DNA of 64,000 nt from Pseudarthrobacter sp. NIBRBAC000502772 (GCF_006517235.1 NZ_CP041188.1:2976001-3040000), one strand, 5' to 3'. Shown: positions 7,115-21,258, counted from the stretch's first letter. Notes: generated by a model not told the origin, from the letters alone. A program made the numbers and translations.

Positions 7115-7948
7115 GTGAACTGGTTTGAGGCGGCCCTGCTGGGCCTAGTGCAGGGACTTACCGAATTTCTACCGATTTCATCGAGCGCGCACCTGCGGAT
7201 TGTGGGGCAGTTCCTGCCCAACGCATCCGATCCCGGAGCCGCGTTTACCGCCATCACGCAGCTTGGCACCGAAACGGCGGTGGTGATCTACTTCTGGCGC
7301 GACATCGTGCGGATCGTCAAGGCTTGGGCGGGATCGCTGACCGGAAGAGTCTCCCGGCAGGACCCGGATGCCCGCATGGGCTGGCTGGTGATCCTGGGCA
7401 GCCTCCCCATCATCGTGCTGGGTCTGCTGTTCCAGGACCAGATCGAGTCGGTGCTGAGGAGCCTGTGGCTCGTCGCCACCATGCTGATCGTCTTCGGGCT
7501 CTTTCTGGCCGTGGCCGACGCGATCGGAAAGCAGGACCGGGACCTCACCCAGCTCACCTACAAACACGGCATTTTGTACGGCTTCGCCCAGGCCCTGGCT
7601 CTTATTCCCGGTGTGTCGCGATCCGGCGGCACCATCACCGCAGGTCTCCTGATGGGCTACACACGCGAAGCCGCCGCGCGGTATTCGTTCCTCCTGGCTA
7701 TCCCGGCTGTGTTCGGCAGCGGCCTTTACCAGCTGTACAAAGTGGTCTCCAAGGAAGGCATCACCGGCCCCTACGGCCTCCCGGAGACGGCGCTGGCCAC
7801 CGTCATCGCCCTGGTGGTGGGCTACGTGATCATCGGTTGGTTCCTCAAGTTCATTTCCACCCGAAGCTACCGGCTCTTCGTCTGGTACCGGATCTTCCTG
7901 GGCCTGGCCCTGTATCTCTTGCTCGGTTTCAATGTCATCAGCGCCTAG
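7115..7948 (+). CDS. uppP: Undecaprenyl-diphosphatase UppP (BacA family)
   Basis: This 277-residue polytopic membrane protein removes a phosphate from undecaprenyl diphosphate so the lipid carrier of peptidoglycan precursors can be reused. The two signature motifs are present: [17 protein letters not shown] near residues 11-27, and [19 protein letters not shown] near 165-183. About eight hydrophobic segments are visible. The length fits the family. The GTG at 7115 lies 6 nt after TAGGGT (7103-7108), consistent with a leaderless mRNA. mshC starts 16 nt after the stop behind its own TAGGCT box. Confidence 0.96.
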   Translation: MNWFEAALLGLVQGLTEFLPISSSAHLRIVGQFLPNASDPGAAFTAITQLGTETAVVIYFWRDIVRIVKAWAGSLTGRVSRQDPDARMGWLVILGSLPIIVLGLLFQDQIESVLRSLWLVATMLIVFGLFLAVADAIGKQDRDLTQLTYKHGILYGFAQALALIPGVSRSGGTITAGLLMGYTREAAARYSFLLAIPAVFGSGLYQLYKVVSKEGITGPYGLPETALATVIALVVGYVIIGWFLKFISTRSYRLFVWYRIFLGLALYLLLGFNVISA

Positions 7949-7963
7949 CCGTAGGCTTAGGCT

Positions 7964-9241
7964 GTGAAATCCTGGACCTCCCGCCCTGTCCCTGCGCTGC
8001 CCGGCGCCATGCCTGCCATCCGGCTGTTCGACACCGCTAAGGGGAGTGAGGTCACGCTGCGGTCCGGGGGAGAGCAATCCATGTACGTCTGCGGGATCAC
8101 TCCCTACGACGCAACCCACATGGGCCATGCGGCCAGCTACGTCGCCTTTGACCTGCTGAACAGGGCCTGGCGTGACGCCGGCCAGCAGGTTTCCTACGTC
8201 CAGAACGTCACCGACGTCGACGACCCCCTGCTGGAGCGCGCGACTGCCACCGGTGTGGACTGGCGGGACCTGGCCGCGAGCCAGATTGAACTCTTCCAGA
8301 CCGACATGGAGGCCCTGAACGTCCTCTCGCCGGACCACTACGTGGGTGCCGTTGAATCAGTTGACATCATTGTTCCGGCCATCGAACGGCTGGTCCGGCT
8401 GGGGCTGGCCTACCGCGTCCCTGGTACGGCAGGGGAGCCCGACGGCGACGTCTACTACGACGTCGAAGCTGCCGGCAAGCAGTCGGTCGCGCCGGACGCC
8501 TGGACCCTAGGCTCGATCTCGCGCCTCGGTGAAGCCGAAATGCTGGAACTGTTCGCCGAACGCGGCGGCGACCCGGGCCGGGCCGGCAAGCGGCAGGCCC
8601 TGGACCCCCTGCTCTGGCGGGTTGCCCGTGACGGCGAGCCCAGCTGGCCGGGTGGCGAGCTGGGCCAGGGCAGGCCTGGCTGGCACATCGAATGCACGGT
8701 CATCGCCCAGCGGTACCTGCCGGCTCCCTTCACTGTCCAGGGCGGCGGCTCTGACCTCATCTTCCCGCACCACGAGATGGGCGCCGGTCACGCCTATTCC
8801 CTCGCCGAAGTGCCGCTGGCCCACCACTATGCCCACGCCGGCATGGTGGGCCTGGACGGCGAAAAGATGAGCAAGTCCAAGGGCAACCTGGTCCTGGTGT
8901 CCAAACTTCGGGCCGAGGGAGAAGATCCGGCTGCCATCCGCCTGGCCATCCTGGCCCACCATTACCGTTCAGACTGGTCCTGGACCGGTGAAGGGTTTGA
9001 AGCCGCGAAGGACCGCCTGGCTGCGTGGCGCAGCGCCGTCGCCACCTCGCCGGAAGGATCGGCCCCCGGCCTGATCGCAGAAATGCGGTCCGCCCTTGCA
9101 GCTGACCTGAACGCACCGGCCACCCTGGAAGCTGTTGACCGCTGGGCTGCCTCGGCGGACTCCGCCGCGGCAGCGGGCAGCCAGCATGATCAGGCCCTGG
9201 TCAGGGACGCCCTGGACGCCTTGCTCGGCGTCGTACTTTAG
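7964..9241 (+). CDS. mshC: Cysteine:1D-myo-inositol 2-amino-2-deoxy-alpha-D-glucopyranoside ligase (MshC)
   Basis: MshC joins cysteine to GlcN-Ins in mycothiol synthesis, using ATP and a cysteinyl-adenylate intermediate. The 425-residue protein resembles class I cysteinyl-tRNA synthetase but lacks its long tRNA-binding tail. [16 protein letters not shown] holds zinc ligand Cys43 and the HIGH-like motif. [10 protein letters not shown] and [11 protein letters not shown] hold further metal and substrate ligands. KMSKS lies at 301-305. [13 protein letters not shown] separates it from CysS, which usually has GPTVYDxxHIGH. The GTG at 7964 lies 6 nt after TAGGCT (7952-7957). The stop overlaps that of the converging PAC2 gene by 4 nt. 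Confidence 0.95.
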   Translation: MKSWTSRPVPALPGAMPAIRLFDTAKGSEVTLRSGGEQSMYVCGITPYDATHMGHAASYVAFDLLNRAWRDAGQQVSYVQNVTDVDDPLLERATATGVDWRDLAASQIELFQTDMEALNVLSPDHYVGAVESVDIIVPAIERLVRLGLAYRVPGTAGEPDGDVYYDVEAAGKQSVAPDAWTLGSISRLGEAEMLELFAERGGDPGRAGKRQALDPLLWRVARDGEPSWPGGELGQGRPGWHIECTVIAQRYLPAPFTVQGGGSDLIFPHHEMGAGHAYSLAEVPLAHHYAHAGMVGLDGEKMSKSKGNLVLVSKLRAEGEDPAAIRLAILAHHYRSDWSWTGEGFEAAKDRLAAWRSAVATSPEGSAPGLIAEMRSALAADLNAPATLEAVDRWAASADSAAAAGSQHDQALVRDALDALLGVVL

Positions 9242-10143
9242 GGCTTGTCCCGGCCCCGACGCTTGAGATAGCGCTCAAACTCCCGCGCAATGGATTCGCC
9301 GCTCGCCTCCGGAAGATCGGCCGTATCTTTTGCCTCTTCCAGCTGGCGGACGTACGCGGCGATCTCAGGATCCTCGGTAGCCAACTCATCGACGCCGCGC
9401 TCCCACGCAGCCGCCTCTTCCGCCAGTTCGTGCGTGTCCAGCGGGACCTGGATCAATTCCTCGACCCGGTGCAGGAGAGCCAGCTGCGCCTTGGGTGACG
9501 GGGCCTGGGCCACGTAATGCGGGACGGCTGCCCAGAGGGAAACAGTAGGAAGGCCCGCCAGGAGGGACACTTCGGACAGTACTCCGACGATGCCGACGGG
9601 CCCTTCATACTGGGATGCTTCAAGGTTGAGGCGTTCCCGCAACGCAGCGTCGTCAGAGGAGGTGCTGACCGGAATCGGCCTGCTGTGCGGAACGTCTGCC
9701 AGAAGGGCCCCCACCAGGACCACGTAGTCCACCTTCAGCGCTTCGGCGTGGACCAGCAGTTCCGCCGTATAGGCCCGCCACTTGTAGGACGGCTCAATGC
9801 CCTGGACGAAAATGACGTCCACGTTCGAATCCGGCGCACTGGCCTTGTAGATCCGCGTGGAGGGCCACTTGATCTTGCGTTCCCCCGAGGCGTTCCTTCG
9901 GACCGTGGGACGCGTGAACTGGAAATCGTAGTATTCGTCTGCGTCAATGGACGCGACCTTCTTGCCGCCCCAAACCCTGTTCAGGTAGCGCAAGGAATCA
10001 CTGGCGGCTTCGCCGGCATCGTTCCAGCCTTCAAACGCGGCCAGCATCACAGTAATGCGCTCCCCGTCCGCCACTGGCAGCAGGAACTGCTCCGGTTCAG
10101 GTGCGGCACCCGGTTCCGCGGTGTCTCCGTCGAAGCTATTCAT
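9238..10143 (-). CDS. PAC2 family protein
   Basis: This 301-residue soluble protein has the PAC2 layout: [34 protein letters not shown], then [66 protein letters not shown], and a C-terminal helical part. The name comes from the eukaryotic proteasome assembly chaperone 2. In actinobacteria such genes lie near the proteasome locus, as here about 3 kb from arc, but a role in proteasome assembly has not been shown. The ATG at 10143 lies 6 nt after TAGGGT (10155-10150), suggesting a leaderless mRNA. It converges on mshC with a 4-nt overlap. Confidence 0.88.
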   Translation of the reverse strand: MNSFDGDTAEPGAAPEPEQFLLPVADGERITVMLAAFEGWNDAGEAASDSLRYLNRVWGGKKVASIDADEYYDFQFTRPTVRRNASGERKIKWPSTRIYKASAPDSNVDVIFVQGIEPSYKWRAYTAELLVHAEALKVDYVVLVGALLADVPHSRPIPVSTSSDDAALRERLNLEASQYEGPVGIVGVLSEVSLLAGLPTVSLWAAVPHYVAQAPSPKAQLALLHRVEELIQVPLDTHELAEEAAAWERGVDELATEDPEIAAYVRQLEEAKDTADLPEASGESIAREFERYLKRRGRDKP

Positions 10144-10293
10144 CTCATCACCCTACGTCCAAGAACCGGCGCGACGCATTGAATGAAGGGCCAAAAAGTG
10201 CGCCGGGGCGCGTGCGCGCCCGAAGGCAATGCTGATATTCGCCGAGGGCGTATCCACCGGCTGGCGTTCAGGTGCGCCCCGTAGACTGGGAAC

Positions 10294-11027
10294 ATGCGAT
10301 CCCTACCCTCCGTTTCCCCGCTCAGAGCCGTTCTTTGGGATATGGACGGCACTATTGTGGACACTGAACGCTACTGGATTGCCGCGGAGCACGCCCTTGT
10401 GGAAGCGCATGGCGGCACCTGGTCACACGGGCAGGCCATGCAGCTCGTGGGTCAGTCGCTGACGTATTCGGCCGGAATCCTGCAGGCAGCCGGTGTCCGG
10501 CTGGAGCGCCGGGAGATCATCGACACCCTGACCTCTGAGGTCATCAGGAGCGTCCGGCACTCTGTTCCCTGGCGTCCCGGGGCGCGGGAACTGCTGGATG
10601 ACCTGCACGTCGCCGGAGTACGATGCGCGCTGGTGACCATGTCGGAGGAGCCGTTGGCCCGCGAAATTGTCGCGAGCCTGCCCAAGCCTTACTTCGAATT
10701 CCTGGTCACGGGGGACACCGTCACCCAGGGCAAGCCGCACCCGGAAGCATACCTGAAGGCAGTGGAGCTGCTTCAGGAAGCGGACCCGGACCTGACCGTG
10801 GATCACTGCGTCGCCCTGGAGGACTCCGCGCCGGGAGTGGCTGCTGCTGTGGCCTCGGGCGTCGCCACCGTCGCCATTCCGCACATTGTCCCGATCCCCG
10901 ACGATCCCAGGCACACCACCTGGGAATCCTTGGCCGGCCGCACCGTTTCCGAGCTGGAGGCCATCGCCGCGGGCAGCCTGGCCGCCGCGGCGGCTGGATC
11001 TGCAATGCTCGTGACGGGGAGCCCGTC

Positions 11028-11031
<4 letters not shown>
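10294..11031 (+). CDS. HAD family phosphatase (beta-phosphoglucomutase-like)
   Basis: This 245-residue protein has the haloacid dehalogenase core. LWDMDGTIVDTE carries nucleophile Asp16 and acid/base Asp18. A helical cap follows, then LVTMSEEP (motif II Thr/Ser), GKPHPEAYLKA (motif III Lys) and CVALEDSAPGVAAAVASG (motif IV acidic pair). The cap and order match subfamily I phosphatases of small sugar phosphates or phosphoglycolate, but the substrate cannot be told. The ATG at 10294 lies 6 nt after TAGACT (10282-10287). The stop overlaps the next start (ATGA), so it is translationally coupled to the M50 protease gene. Confidence 0.9.
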
Positions 11032-13369
<2,338 letters not shown>

Positions 13370-13452
13370 TCCACATTTCGGGAGTCTCCAGCAGTACCTG
13401 CCAACTTGGGGCTAAGGTCTTAAGAAGAAGAGCAGGAAGGGGCTGATGCACC

Positions 13453-15204
13453 ATGGAGACGCCGAATCAGGACTCCGGACGTACACCGGCGGAGCAGTCG
13501 GCCGCCAACGAACTGACGGCTGCGGAGCGGCAGGCCAATGTCCTCCGCGACAAGCTCAGGCACATTGACCGCCAGCTTGCGGCCGCCACGCAGAACAACG
13601 CGAAGCTGGTCAGCATGCTGGAAGCGGCCAAGGCCGAGATTCTGCGGCTGAAAAATGCCCTGGACCAGGAGGGCCAGCCCCCGTACAGCTTCGGCACCGT
13701 CCTGCAGCTCAATCCCAGGCGGCTGCCGTCAGCGGGCAATAGCGGCCAGGCTGCCACCGAAGAATCGGTGGACATTTTCAACGCCGGCCGGAAGATGCGG
13801 GTGGGCATCAGCCCCCTGGTCAACATCAGCCAACTGGCAGTCGGCCAGGAGGTCCTCCTCAACGAGGCATTGCTGGTTGTTGCCGGCCTCGGCTATGAAC
13901 GCGCCGGTGAACTCGCCACCCTCAAGGAAATGCTCGGAACGGACCGCGCACTGGTGGTGGGGCGGGCGGACGAGGAGCGTGTCATCAGGCTCTCCGGAGC
14001 CCTGCTCACCGAAAAGCTCAGGGTGGGGGACGCACTGTCCATCGACTCGCGCACCGGTTACGCCCTCGAAAAAGTGCCCCGCTCCGAAGTGGAGAACCTG
14101 GTCCTCGAAGAAGTCCCCGACATCACCTACGAGGACATCGGCGGCCTCGGTCCGCAGATCGAGCAGATCCGCGACGCGGTGGAACTGCCGTTCCTGCACC
14201 CGGACCTCTACCGCGAGCACGGGCTGAAAGCCCCGAAGGGCATCCTGCTGTACGGTCCGCCAGGGTGCGGCAAGACCCTGATTGCGAAGGCTGTTGCCAA
14301 CTCCCTCGCCGCCCGTGCCGCGGAACGGTCCGGCAATGTGGACCTGAAGAGCTATTTCCTCAACATCAAGGGTCCGGAGCTTCTGGACAAGTACGTGGGC
14401 GAGACAGAGCGCCACATCCGCCTGATTTTCTCCCGGGCCCGCGAGAAGGCCTCGGACGGCAGCCCCGTAGTGGTCTTCTTTGACGAAATGGATTCGCTGT
14501 TCCGTACACGTGGAACCGGGATCTCCTCCGACGTCGAGACCACCATCGTCCCGCAGCTGCTGAGTGAGATCGACGGCGTGGAGCGGCTGGACAACGTCAT
14601 TGTGATCGGTGCATCCAACCGCGAGGACATGATCGACCCCGCCATCCTCCGCCCCGGTCGGCTGGACGTGAAAGTCAAAATCCAGCGCCCCGACGCAGAG
14701 GCCGCGGCCGATATCTTCAACAAATACATCACGACGGACCTGCCGTTCCACGAGTCCGACCTCGCCGAACACGACGGCGACGTCCAGGCGACAGTGGACG
14801 CCATGGTCCAGCGGACGGTTGAAGCCATGTACTCCACGGAGAAGTCCAACGAGTACCTGGAAGTCACCTACGCCAACGGCGATACGGAAATGCTCTATTT
14901 CAAGGACTTCAATTCAGGCGCCGTAGTCCAGAACGTTGTGGACCGGGCCAAGAAGTACGCCATCAAGGATCTGCTGACACTGCACCAGAAGGGTCTTCGG
15001 ATCGAGCACCTGCTGCGTGCCGTGGTGGATGAATTCCGCGAGCACGAGGACATGCCCAACACCACCAACCCGGACGACTGGGCGCGGATCTCAGGCAAGA
15101 AGGGCGAACGGATCACCTACATCCGCACCATCGTGCAGGGTAAGGCAGGCCAGGAGCCCGGCAAGTCCATCGAAACGATGCCGAACACGGGACAGTACCT
15201 GTGA
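13453..15204 (+). CDS. arc: Proteasome-associated AAA+ ATPase ARC/Mpa
   Basis: ARC (Mpa in mycobacteria) forms a hexameric ring that binds Pup, unfolds pupylated proteins and feeds them to the 20S core. The 583-residue protein begins with a coiled coil (about 20-75) that recognises Pup. Two OB-type domains follow (about 80-225), then the AAA module with Walker A GPPGCGKT (268-275), Walker B VVFFDEMD (Asp344, Glu345) and [13 protein letters not shown]. It ends TGQYL, with the penultimate Tyr needed to dock on the alpha ring. The ATG at 13453 follows AGGAAGGGG. Its TGA overlaps the GTG of dop, which indicates coupling. Confidence 0.97.
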   Translation: METPNQDSGRTPAEQSAANELTAAERQANVLRDKLRHIDRQLAAATQNNAKLVSMLEAAKAEILRLKNALDQEGQPPYSFGTVLQLNPRRLPSAGNSGQAATEESVDIFNAGRKMRVGISPLVNISQLAVGQEVLLNEALLVVAGLGYERAGELATLKEMLGTDRALVVGRADEERVIRLSGALLTEKLRVGDALSIDSRTGYALEKVPRSEVENLVLEEVPDITYEDIGGLGPQIEQIRDAVELPFLHPDLYREHGLKAPKGILLYGPPGCGKTLIAKAVANSLAARAAERSGNVDLKSYFLNIKGPELLDKYVGETERHIRLIFSRAREKASDGSPVVVFFDEMDSLFRTRGTGISSDVETTIVPQLLSEIDGVERLDNVIVIGASNREDMIDPAILRPGRLDVKVKIQRPDAEAAADIFNKYITTDLPFHESDLAEHDGDVQATVDAMVQRTVEAMYSTEKSNEYLEVTYANGDTEMLYFKDFNSGAVVQNVVDRAKKYAIKDLLTLHQKGLRIEHLLRAVVDEFREHEDMPNTTNPDDWARISGKKGERITYIRTIVQGKAGQEPGKSIETMPNTGQYL

Positions 15205-16874
15205 CGGCAGCCCCGGAACGCGCCGGCGGGGGAGGGCTCCCGGCCGGCGGGGCCATGCGTGTCATGGGGGCGGAAACGGAATACGGCATCCACGCCCCGT
15301 CCGCGCCCGGAGCAAACGCCACCATGATGTCCGCCCGCGTTGTCCAGGCTTATGCCCAGGTGACGCGGCAAAGGGCGGCCGGAGGGGCAGAGACCCGGTG
15401 GGATTACACGGACGAGGAGCCCCTCCACGACGCCCGTGGCTGGACCCTCGAAAGGGCCTCGGCCCACCCCAGCCAGCTGACAGACCAGCCGCCGGTACTC
15501 GACGCCGAAGCGGTGGCGCTTGCCTACGGCCGCGAGGAATTGGAACTGGACGGCGAGGACGAGTCCGGCAGCCTCCTGATGAACATGGTCCTGGGCAACG
15601 GAGCCCGCCTGTACGTGGATCATGCCCATCCGGAGTACTCCAGTGCCGAGGTGACCAACCCCCGCGATGCGGTGATCTGGGATGCAGCCGGGGACCTCGT
15701 CGCGCTGGCGGCCGTCCGCCGCCTGGCCGCGGATCCCGAGCTCCCTCCGGTCAACCTGTACAAAAACAATACGGACAACAAATCCGTCTCCTACGGCTCC
15801 CACGAGAACTACCTCATGCCACGCTCGGTACCCTTCGGGGACATCGTGCGGGGGCTGACGCCGTTCTTCGTCACGCGGCAGATCATCTGCGGCGCCGGGC
15901 GGGTGGGCCTGGGGCAGGACAGCTCCACGCCCGGGTACCAGATCAGCCAGCGCGCAGACTTCTTCGAGGCGGAGGTGGGCCTGGAAACCACCATCCGGCG
16001 TCCCATCATCAACACCCGGGATGAGCCGCACGCCACCGCCGACAAATACCGGCGCCTGCATGTGATCATCGGGGACGCCAACCTGAGCCAATCCTCGAAC
16101 TACCTCAAGTTCGGCACCACTGCCATGGTCCTGAGCCTGATCGAGGCCGGGCTGGCGCCCAAGGTGGAGGTCCACGAACCCGTCGCAGCCCTCCAGGCAG
16201 TCAGCCACGACACGTCGCTGACAGCCAAACTCAGGCTGCTGGACGGGCGCCGCGTGACGGCCCTCGACCTGCAATGGATCTACCACGAGGCGGCGGCCAA
16301 GCTGGCGCAGGACACCGGCGTAGCCGATGCCGTGGACGGGGACGGCCATACACATCAGGTGCTGGAGCGCTGGGCTGCCACGTTGACCCAGCTCGATTCC
16401 GACAGGAACGCGGCGGCCACCTCCGTGGAGTGGTTGGCCAAGCTCTCCCTCCTCGAGGGTTACCGGAACCGCGACAACCTTGCCTGGGGTGACGCGCGGC
16501 TCGGCCTCGTGGACCTCCAGTGGGCAGACATCAGGCCGGAGAAGGGACTGTACTACCGGTTCCTGGCACGGAACCGCATGCAGCGGATCGTCGACGACGG
16601 AGCCATCGCCGCAGCGATGACCGAACCGCCGTCGGACACGCGTGCCTTCTTCCGCGGACGGTGCATCAGCAGCTTTGGCAAAGACGTGGTGGGGGCCAGC
16701 TGGGACTCGGTCATCTTCGATGTTCCGGGCTACGGCCGGCTTCAGCGCGTGCCAACCAGGGAACCCCTGCGCGGCACCAAGGCCCTCACGGGAGGGCTCT
16801 TTGCCCGCCACCGGACGGCCGGTCCGTTCCTCGCCGAACTTTTGGGGCATAACACCGCTCCGCCTGCGGCGTAA
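15201..16874 (+). CDS. dop: Pup deamidase/depupylase Dop
   Basis: Dop hydrolyses the C-terminal Gln of Pup to Glu so that it can be ligated, and also removes Pup from substrates. The 557-residue protein has the carboxylate-amine ligase fold shared with PafA: GAETEYGI with metal-binding Glu, [47 protein letters not shown] and [11 protein letters not shown]. Between the first two lies an extra segment containing [10 protein letters not shown], the Dop loop absent from PafA, which settles Dop against PafA. The GTG at 15201 overlaps the arc stop. An ATG at 15255 just before [11 protein letters not shown] is an alternative start. Confidence 0.96.
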   Translation: MTAAPERAGGGGLPAGGAMRVMGAETEYGIHAPSAPGANATMMSARVVQAYAQVTRQRAAGGAETRWDYTDEEPLHDARGWTLERASAHPSQLTDQPPVLDAEAVALAYGREELELDGEDESGSLLMNMVLGNGARLYVDHAHPEYSSAEVTNPRDAVIWDAAGDLVALAAVRRLAADPELPPVNLYKNNTDNKSVSYGSHENYLMPRSVPFGDIVRGLTPFFVTRQIICGAGRVGLGQDSSTPGYQISQRADFFEAEVGLETTIRRPIINTRDEPHATADKYRRLHVIIGDANLSQSSNYLKFGTTAMVLSLIEAGLAPKVEVHEPVAALQAVSHDTSLTAKLRLLDGRRVTALDLQWIYHEAAAKLAQDTGVADAVDGDGHTHQVLERWAATLTQLDSDRNAAATSVEWLAKLSLLEGYRNRDNLAWGDARLGLVDLQWADIRPEKGLYYRFLARNRMQRIVDDGAIAAAMTEPPSDTRAFFRGRCISSFGKDVVGASWDSVIFDVPGYGRLQRVPTREPLRGTKALTGGLFARHRTAGPFLAELLGHNTAPPAA

Positions 16875-16958
16875 ACCGCGCCGTCGGGCGGACAGCGTGG
16901 CAATATGGGCGTATCAGCAGATCCGCCCGGATCCGAGGATTTCAGAGGAGAGATCACC

Positions 16959-17162
16959 ATGGCAGGCCAGGAGCAGCAGAAGCCACAATCACACGACAGC
17001 CAGGTCGAGGACGAGATCCCGGAGGCGCCTCCGGCAGCCCCGGAAGCCCAGGCATCGGCCGCCACCCAGGGCGTCGACGACCTCCTGGATGAAATCGACG
17101 GCGTCCTGGAATCCAACGCCGAGGAGTTCGTCCGCGCCTTCGTCCAAAAGGGCGGCCAGTAA
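16959..17162 (+). CDS. pup: Prokaryotic ubiquitin-like protein Pup
   Basis: Pup is the disordered tag that PafA attaches to substrate lysines. The 67-residue protein starts [10 protein letters not shown] and is rich in Glu, Gln, Ala and Pro. Its C-terminal half, [30 protein letters not shown] in outline, holds the ARC-binding helix. It ends GGQ, so Dop must deamidate the last Gln before ligation. An upstream GTG or ATG would add a poor extension. The ATG at 16959 has AGAGGAG at good spacing. It lies between dop and prcB, the usual order. Confidence 0.97.
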   Translation: MAGQEQQKPQSHDSQVEDEIPEAPPAAPEAQASAATQGVDDLLDEIDGVLESNAEEFVRAFVQKGGQ

Positions 17163-17244
17163 CCCGGATCCGGATGGGTGGCGGAAGCCGCGTCCGGCCG
17201 GAATCTGTACCGCCGTTGAAGGACCACGTACAAGGAGTGCATCA

Positions 17245-18066
17245 GTGCAGGAAACAACCGCCAACCAGGTAGCCGGCAACGCGACATCCTCATTCACCGA
17301 GCATCTGCAGCGCGACCGGCCGGACCTGCTTCCGTACAACCGTGCCATGCCTGCTGCAGCGGCGGCGACAGCTCCGCTGCAGGTACCCCATGCCACCACG
17401 ATCGTGGCGATGAGCTATGGCGGCGGTGTCCTGATGGCCGGGGACCGGCGGGCCACCATGGGCAACGTCATTGCCAGCCGGCACATCGAAAAGGTGTTCC
17501 CGGCCGACAGGTATTCGGTGCTGGGGATCGCCGGCACGGCCGGCATCGCGATTGACCTGACGCGGCTCTTCCAGGTGGAGCTGGAGCACTACGAAAAGAT
17601 CGAGGGCACCCTGCTGAGCCTCGACGGCAAAGCCAACCGGTTGGGGGCCATGATCCGCGGGAACCTGCCGATGGCCCTGCAGGGACTCGCCGTCGTGCCG
17701 CTGTTCGCCGGCTTCGACACAACTGCCGGCGTGGGCCGGCTCTTCTCCTACGACGTCACCGGCGGCAGGTACGAGGAACGCGAGCACCACACGGTCGGCT
17801 CCGGTTCCGTTTTTGCCCGCGGCGCGCTGAAGAAGCTCTGGCGGCCCAACCTGGCCGAAGCCGAGGCAGTCTCCGTGGCGGTCGAGTCCCTTTACGACGC
17901 GGCCGACGACGACTCCGCCACAGGTGGTCCGGATCCGGTCCGTCAATTGTGGCCGGTGGTGTACACCGTGAACAGGGATGGCGCGCGGCGGATCCCCGAA
18001 TCCGAGCTCGCCGCTGTGGCGGGCAGGATTATCGAAGCCAGGTCCGCCGAACGGCGGGAGGCCTAA
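17245..18066 (+). CDS. prcB: 20S proteasome beta subunit
   Basis: PrcB forms the two inner catalytic rings. The 273-residue precursor has a propeptide of about 50 residues and then [24 protein letters not shown]. Thr51 should become the N-terminal nucleophile after autocleavage, with Asp and Lys equivalents in GDRR and the following core. [33 protein letters not shown] and [16 protein letters not shown] match the family. I chose the GTG at 17245, seven bases after AAGGAG. A longer frame upstream overlaps dop in another frame and is not credible. prcA starts 1 nt after the stop. Confidence 0.96.
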   Translation: MQETTANQVAGNATSSFTEHLQRDRPDLLPYNRAMPAAAAATAPLQVPHATTIVAMSYGGGVLMAGDRRATMGNVIASRHIEKVFPADRYSVLGIAGTAGIAIDLTRLFQVELEHYEKIEGTLLSLDGKANRLGAMIRGNLPMALQGLAVVPLFAGFDTTAGVGRLFSYDVTGGRYEEREHHTVGSGSVFARGALKKLWRPNLAEAEAVSVAVESLYDAADDDSATGGPDPVRQLWPVVYTVNRDGARRIPESELAAVAGRIIEARSAERREA

Positions 18067-18067
18067 G

Positions 18068-18799
18068 ATGACGCAGCAGTTCTATGTCTCGCCTGAACAA
18101 CTGATGAAGGACCGTGCGGACTTCGCACGGAAAGGCATCGCCCGCGGCAGGTCCGTGGTGGTCATCAGCTGCCAGGACGGTATTGCCTTGGTCGCTGAGA
18201 ACCCCTCACCCTCACTGCATAAGATCGGCGAGATCTACGACAAAATCGCGTTTGCTGCCGTCGGCAAATACAACGAATTCGAAAGCCTGCGCCAGGCCGG
18301 AGTGCGGTACGCCGATGTCCGTGGTTACTCCTACGACCGCGAGGACGTCACCGCACGCGGGCTCGCGAGTGTCTACGCGCAGAGCCTCGGTGCCGTCTTC
18401 ACCGCAGAACAGAAACCCTTCGAAGTGGAACTGGCCGTCGCCGAGGTTGGCCCCACGCCGGAACTGGACCACCTCTACCGGCTCACCTTCGACGGGTCCA
18501 TCGCCGACGAGCACGGATTCATCGTGATGGGCGGCCAGGCGGAGCGTGTCTCGGCGGTCATCGCCGAGGGCTGGCGACCGTCGCTGCGTTTCGCAGGTGC
18601 TGTCCGCCTGGCTACCCGCGGCCTGTCCAGCGGCCCAGACCCGGCCGCTGAACAGGGCGAAGCGGGAGGAACCCTTCCCGCCAAGGCCGTGGAGGTTGCC
18701 GTGCTGGATAGGCAGTCGGAGACCTCCCGGGGTTTCCGCAGAGCCTTCCGGCGGCTCAACGATTCTGATATCACGGCGCTGCTTGCTGAGGAGGACTGA
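18068..18799 (+). CDS. prcA: 20S proteasome alpha subunit
   Basis: PrcA forms the outer heptameric rings that gate the chamber and bind ARC. The 243-residue protein starts [27 protein letters not shown], the gate segment and helix H0 region. The core follows: [43 protein letters not shown]. It lacks an N-terminal catalytic Thr, as expected. The C-terminus is acidic (ALLAEED). The ATG at 18068 lies 1 nt after the prcB stop, and pafA starts 1 nt after this stop, so prcB-prcA-pafA form a tight operon. Confidence 0.96.
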   Translation: MTQQFYVSPEQLMKDRADFARKGIARGRSVVVISCQDGIALVAENPSPSLHKIGEIYDKIAFAAVGKYNEFESLRQAGVRYADVRGYSYDREDVTARGLASVYAQSLGAVFTAEQKPFEVELAVAEVGPTPELDHLYRLTFDGSIADEHGFIVMGGQAERVSAVIAEGWRPSLRFAGAVRLATRGLSSGPDPAAEQGEAGGTLPAKAVEVAVLDRQSETSRGFRRAFRRLNDSDITALLAEED

Positions 18800-18800
18800 G

Positions 18801-20165
18801 ATGGACAAGAGAATCTTCGGTATCGAGACTGAGTTCGGAATCTCGTATTCGAGCCCCGATTCCAGGCCGTTGGCCCCGGAAGAAGTGGCCCGGTACCTGT
18901 TCCGCAAGGTGGTCAGCTGGGGTCGGTCATCCAACGTGTTCCTGACCAACGGCTCCCGGTTGTACCTCGACGTCGGCTCACACCCTGAGTACGCCACGGC
19001 CGAATGTGACGACCTGGCCCAGCTCATCGCGCACGACCGCGCGGGTGAGCTGATTCTGGACGACCTCGTTGACGAGGCACAGGCAAGGCTGGCCGCGGAA
19101 GGATTCAACGGCACGGTCTACCTGTTCAAGAACAACACGGATTCGGCCGGTAACTCCTACGGCAGCCATGAAAACTACCTCATCCCGCGCCGCGGCGAAT
19201 TCTCCCGGCTCGCGGAGATCCTGATCCCGTTCCTGGTGACCCGCCAGCTGATCGCCGGCGCAGGGAAAATCCTGAAGACTCCGCACGGGGCCACGTACGC
19301 GTTTTCCCAGCGGGCAGACCACATCTGGGAGGGCGTCTCGTCGGCAACCACGCGGTCACGGCCCATCATCAACACCCGCGATGAACCGCACGCCGACGCC
19401 GAATTCTTCCGCCGGCTCCATGTCATTGTGGGCGACTCCAACATGTCCGAAACCACGGCCCTGCTCAAGGTCGGCACCGTGGACCTCATCCTGCGCATGA
19501 TTGAGGCGGGAGTGATCATGCGCGACATGAGGATGGAAAACCCCATCCGCAGCATCCGCGAGATTTCCCACGACCTCAGTGGAAGGGCGCTGGTCCGTCT
19601 GGCCAACGGCCGCCAGCTCACGGCCCTGGAGATCCAGCAGGAGTACCTCACCAAGGTCACGGCCTTTGTTCAGGAGCAAGGGGCCCACAATCCCCACGTA
19701 CCGTTCATCCTTGATCTTTGGCAACGGACCCTGAACGCCATCGAGAGCGGTGACACCAGCACCATCGACACGGAAATCGACTGGGCCATCAAGAAAAAAC
19801 TGATGGACAACTACCGGCGGCGGCACGGCCTGGGCCTGGACGCGCCCAGGATTGCCCAGCTGGATCTTACGTACCATGACATTTCGCGGAGCCGCGGGCT
19901 GTACTACATCCTGCAGTCCCGGGGTGCGGTTCGGCGGGTTGTGGACGATACCGTGATCAAAGACGCCGTGGACGTGCCGCCGCAATCCACGCGGGCCAAG
20001 CTGAGGGGCGATTTCGTCCGACGCGCCCAGGAACTGGGCAGGGATTACACGGTTGATTGGGTGCACCTGAAGCTGAACGACCGCGCGCACCAGACCATCC
20101 TGTGCAAGGATCCCTTCCGAAGCGTCGATGAGAGGGTGGATGCCCTGCTGGGCTCTATGGGCTGA
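18801..20165 (+). CDS. pafA: Pup-protein ligase PafA
   Basis: PafA uses ATP to join the gamma-carboxylate of the C-terminal Glu of Pup to a substrate lysine. The 454-residue protein has FGIETEFGI with the metal-binding Glu, the nucleotide- and metal-binding segments [20 protein letters not shown] and [20 protein letters not shown], then [31 protein letters not shown] and a C-terminal Pup-binding domain. It lacks the Dop loop found in the paralogue at 15201-16874. The ATG at 18801 follows GAGGAGGA at the end of prcA. The next gene has its own probable promoter, so the operon likely ends here. Confidence 0.97.
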   Translation: MDKRIFGIETEFGISYSSPDSRPLAPEEVARYLFRKVVSWGRSSNVFLTNGSRLYLDVGSHPEYATAECDDLAQLIAHDRAGELILDDLVDEAQARLAAEGFNGTVYLFKNNTDSAGNSYGSHENYLIPRRGEFSRLAEILIPFLVTRQLIAGAGKILKTPHGATYAFSQRADHIWEGVSSATTRSRPIINTRDEPHADAEFFRRLHVIVGDSNMSETTALLKVGTVDLILRMIEAGVIMRDMRMENPIRSIREISHDLSGRALVRLANGRQLTALEIQQEYLTKVTAFVQEQGAHNPHVPFILDLWQRTLNAIESGDTSTIDTEIDWAIKKKLMDNYRRRHGLGLDAPRIAQLDLTYHDISRSRGLYYILQSRGAVRRVVDDTVIKDAVDVPPQSTRAKLRGDFVRRAQELGRDYTVDWVHLKLNDRAHQTILCKDPFRSVDERVDALLGSMG

Positions 20166-20275
20166 CGTTCAGGTTCACGGGCTATCCTTGATGGGGCCGT
20201 TCCTTGGCCTTGCAGCGGTGCCGGGCGCCTGATTCCGGTTCCGCGTCCACCCTGCCCCGACGAAAGTTCTCTTAC

Positions 20276-21217
20276 GTGCGCCGACTCCTAGCAATCCTGA
20301 TCCCCGGCCTGCTGCTGCTTACCGCTTGTGGCGGTTCGCCCGCAGCACCGGAACCCACCAGCCAGTCTGCCGGTGACACTGCCAAGTTCGACTCCCTGAA
20401 ACTGACGGACCACGGGGACAAGAAGGCTCCCGGTGTCGAGTTCTCCAAGCCCCTCGAAGTCACCGAACCCACCATCAAGGTGGTCGCCGAAGGTGACGGT
20501 GACCGGGTCAAAGATAACCAGATCGCAAACATCTCCATCCTCGCGCTCAGTGGTGCGGACGGATCCACGCTGGAGGACACCTTCCCCGGCGAGCCCGAAC
20601 CACTGCAGCTGAACGAGGAACTGAAGACCGGAAGCCCGGTTATCTACAGCGCGTTTGTTGGCTCCAAAGTCGGCTCGAGCCTTGCCCTGGCCATCCCGGG
20701 CCAGGCCGCAACCGCTGAAGGCGCCCCCGCCCAGCCAACGCAGCTTCTCCTGATCAAGGTGCTCTCCACCAAGGACGCACCGCAGACCGTCGCTCCGCTC
20801 GCAAAGCCCGAAGGCGAGACTGTCACCCCGCCGGCCGGCCTGCCGACCGTGAAGGACAACGACCAGGGCGTGCCGGAGATCTCCGTTGACGGAATCGCCG
20901 CGCCCACAGCACTCGTGTCCCAGGACCTGATCAAGGGCACCGGCGCGGAGGTTAAGGAAACCGACACGTTGACCGTCAACTATGTTGGCGTAAACCTCGT
21001 GGGCGGCACTAAATTTGATTCAAGCTTTGACCGCGGCGAGCCGGCCAGCTTCCCGTTGACCGGCGTCATTCCGGGCTGGACCCAGGGACTGGCGGGAAAG
21101 ACGGTGGGCTCCCGGGTCCTCCTGGTGGTCCCCAAGGACCTCGCGTACGGTGATGCCGGCCAGGGCGAAGCCAAGGGTGACCTTGTCTTCGTTGTGGACA
21201 TCCTCGGCGTCAAGTAA
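20276..21217 (+). CDS. FKBP-type peptidyl-prolyl isomerase lipoprotein
   Basis: This 313-residue exported protein starts with a lipoprotein signal (VRRLLAILIPGLLLLTACGG) whose lipobox LTAC puts the lipidated Cys near residue 16. The C-terminal 110 residues are a good FKBP domain: DTLTVNYVGVNLVGGTKFDSSFDRGEPASFPL, VIPGWTQGLAGKTVGSRVLLVVPKDLAYG, ending VVDILGVK. The middle region (about 55-165) looks like a degenerate FKBP repeat without the aromatic pocket. It should fold exported proteins at the outer membrane face. The GTG at 20276 was chosen because the signal peptide starts there. A cytosolic FKBP follows 41 nt downstream. Confidence 0.92.
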   Translation: MRRLLAILIPGLLLLTACGGSPAAPEPTSQSAGDTAKFDSLKLTDHGDKKAPGVEFSKPLEVTEPTIKVVAEGDGDRVKDNQIANISILALSGADGSTLEDTFPGEPEPLQLNEELKTGSPVIYSAFVGSKVGSSLALAIPGQAATAEGAPAQPTQLLLIKVLSTKDAPQTVAPLAKPEGETVTPPAGLPTVKDNDQGVPEISVDGIAAPTALVSQDLIKGTGAEVKETDTLTVNYVGVNLVGGTKFDSSFDRGEPASFPLTGVIPGWTQGLAGKTVGSRVLLVVPKDLAYGDAGQGEAKGDLVFVVDILGVK

Positions 21218-21258
21218 ACAGCAACACATCACCCACCCAAATAATCAAAGGAGCAACC

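Noticed and set aside
15017..16024. Open frame of over 330 codons within arc and dop
   Set aside because: It runs in another frame over two certain genes, with Arg/Pro/Gly-rich composition typical of shadows in GC-rich DNA.
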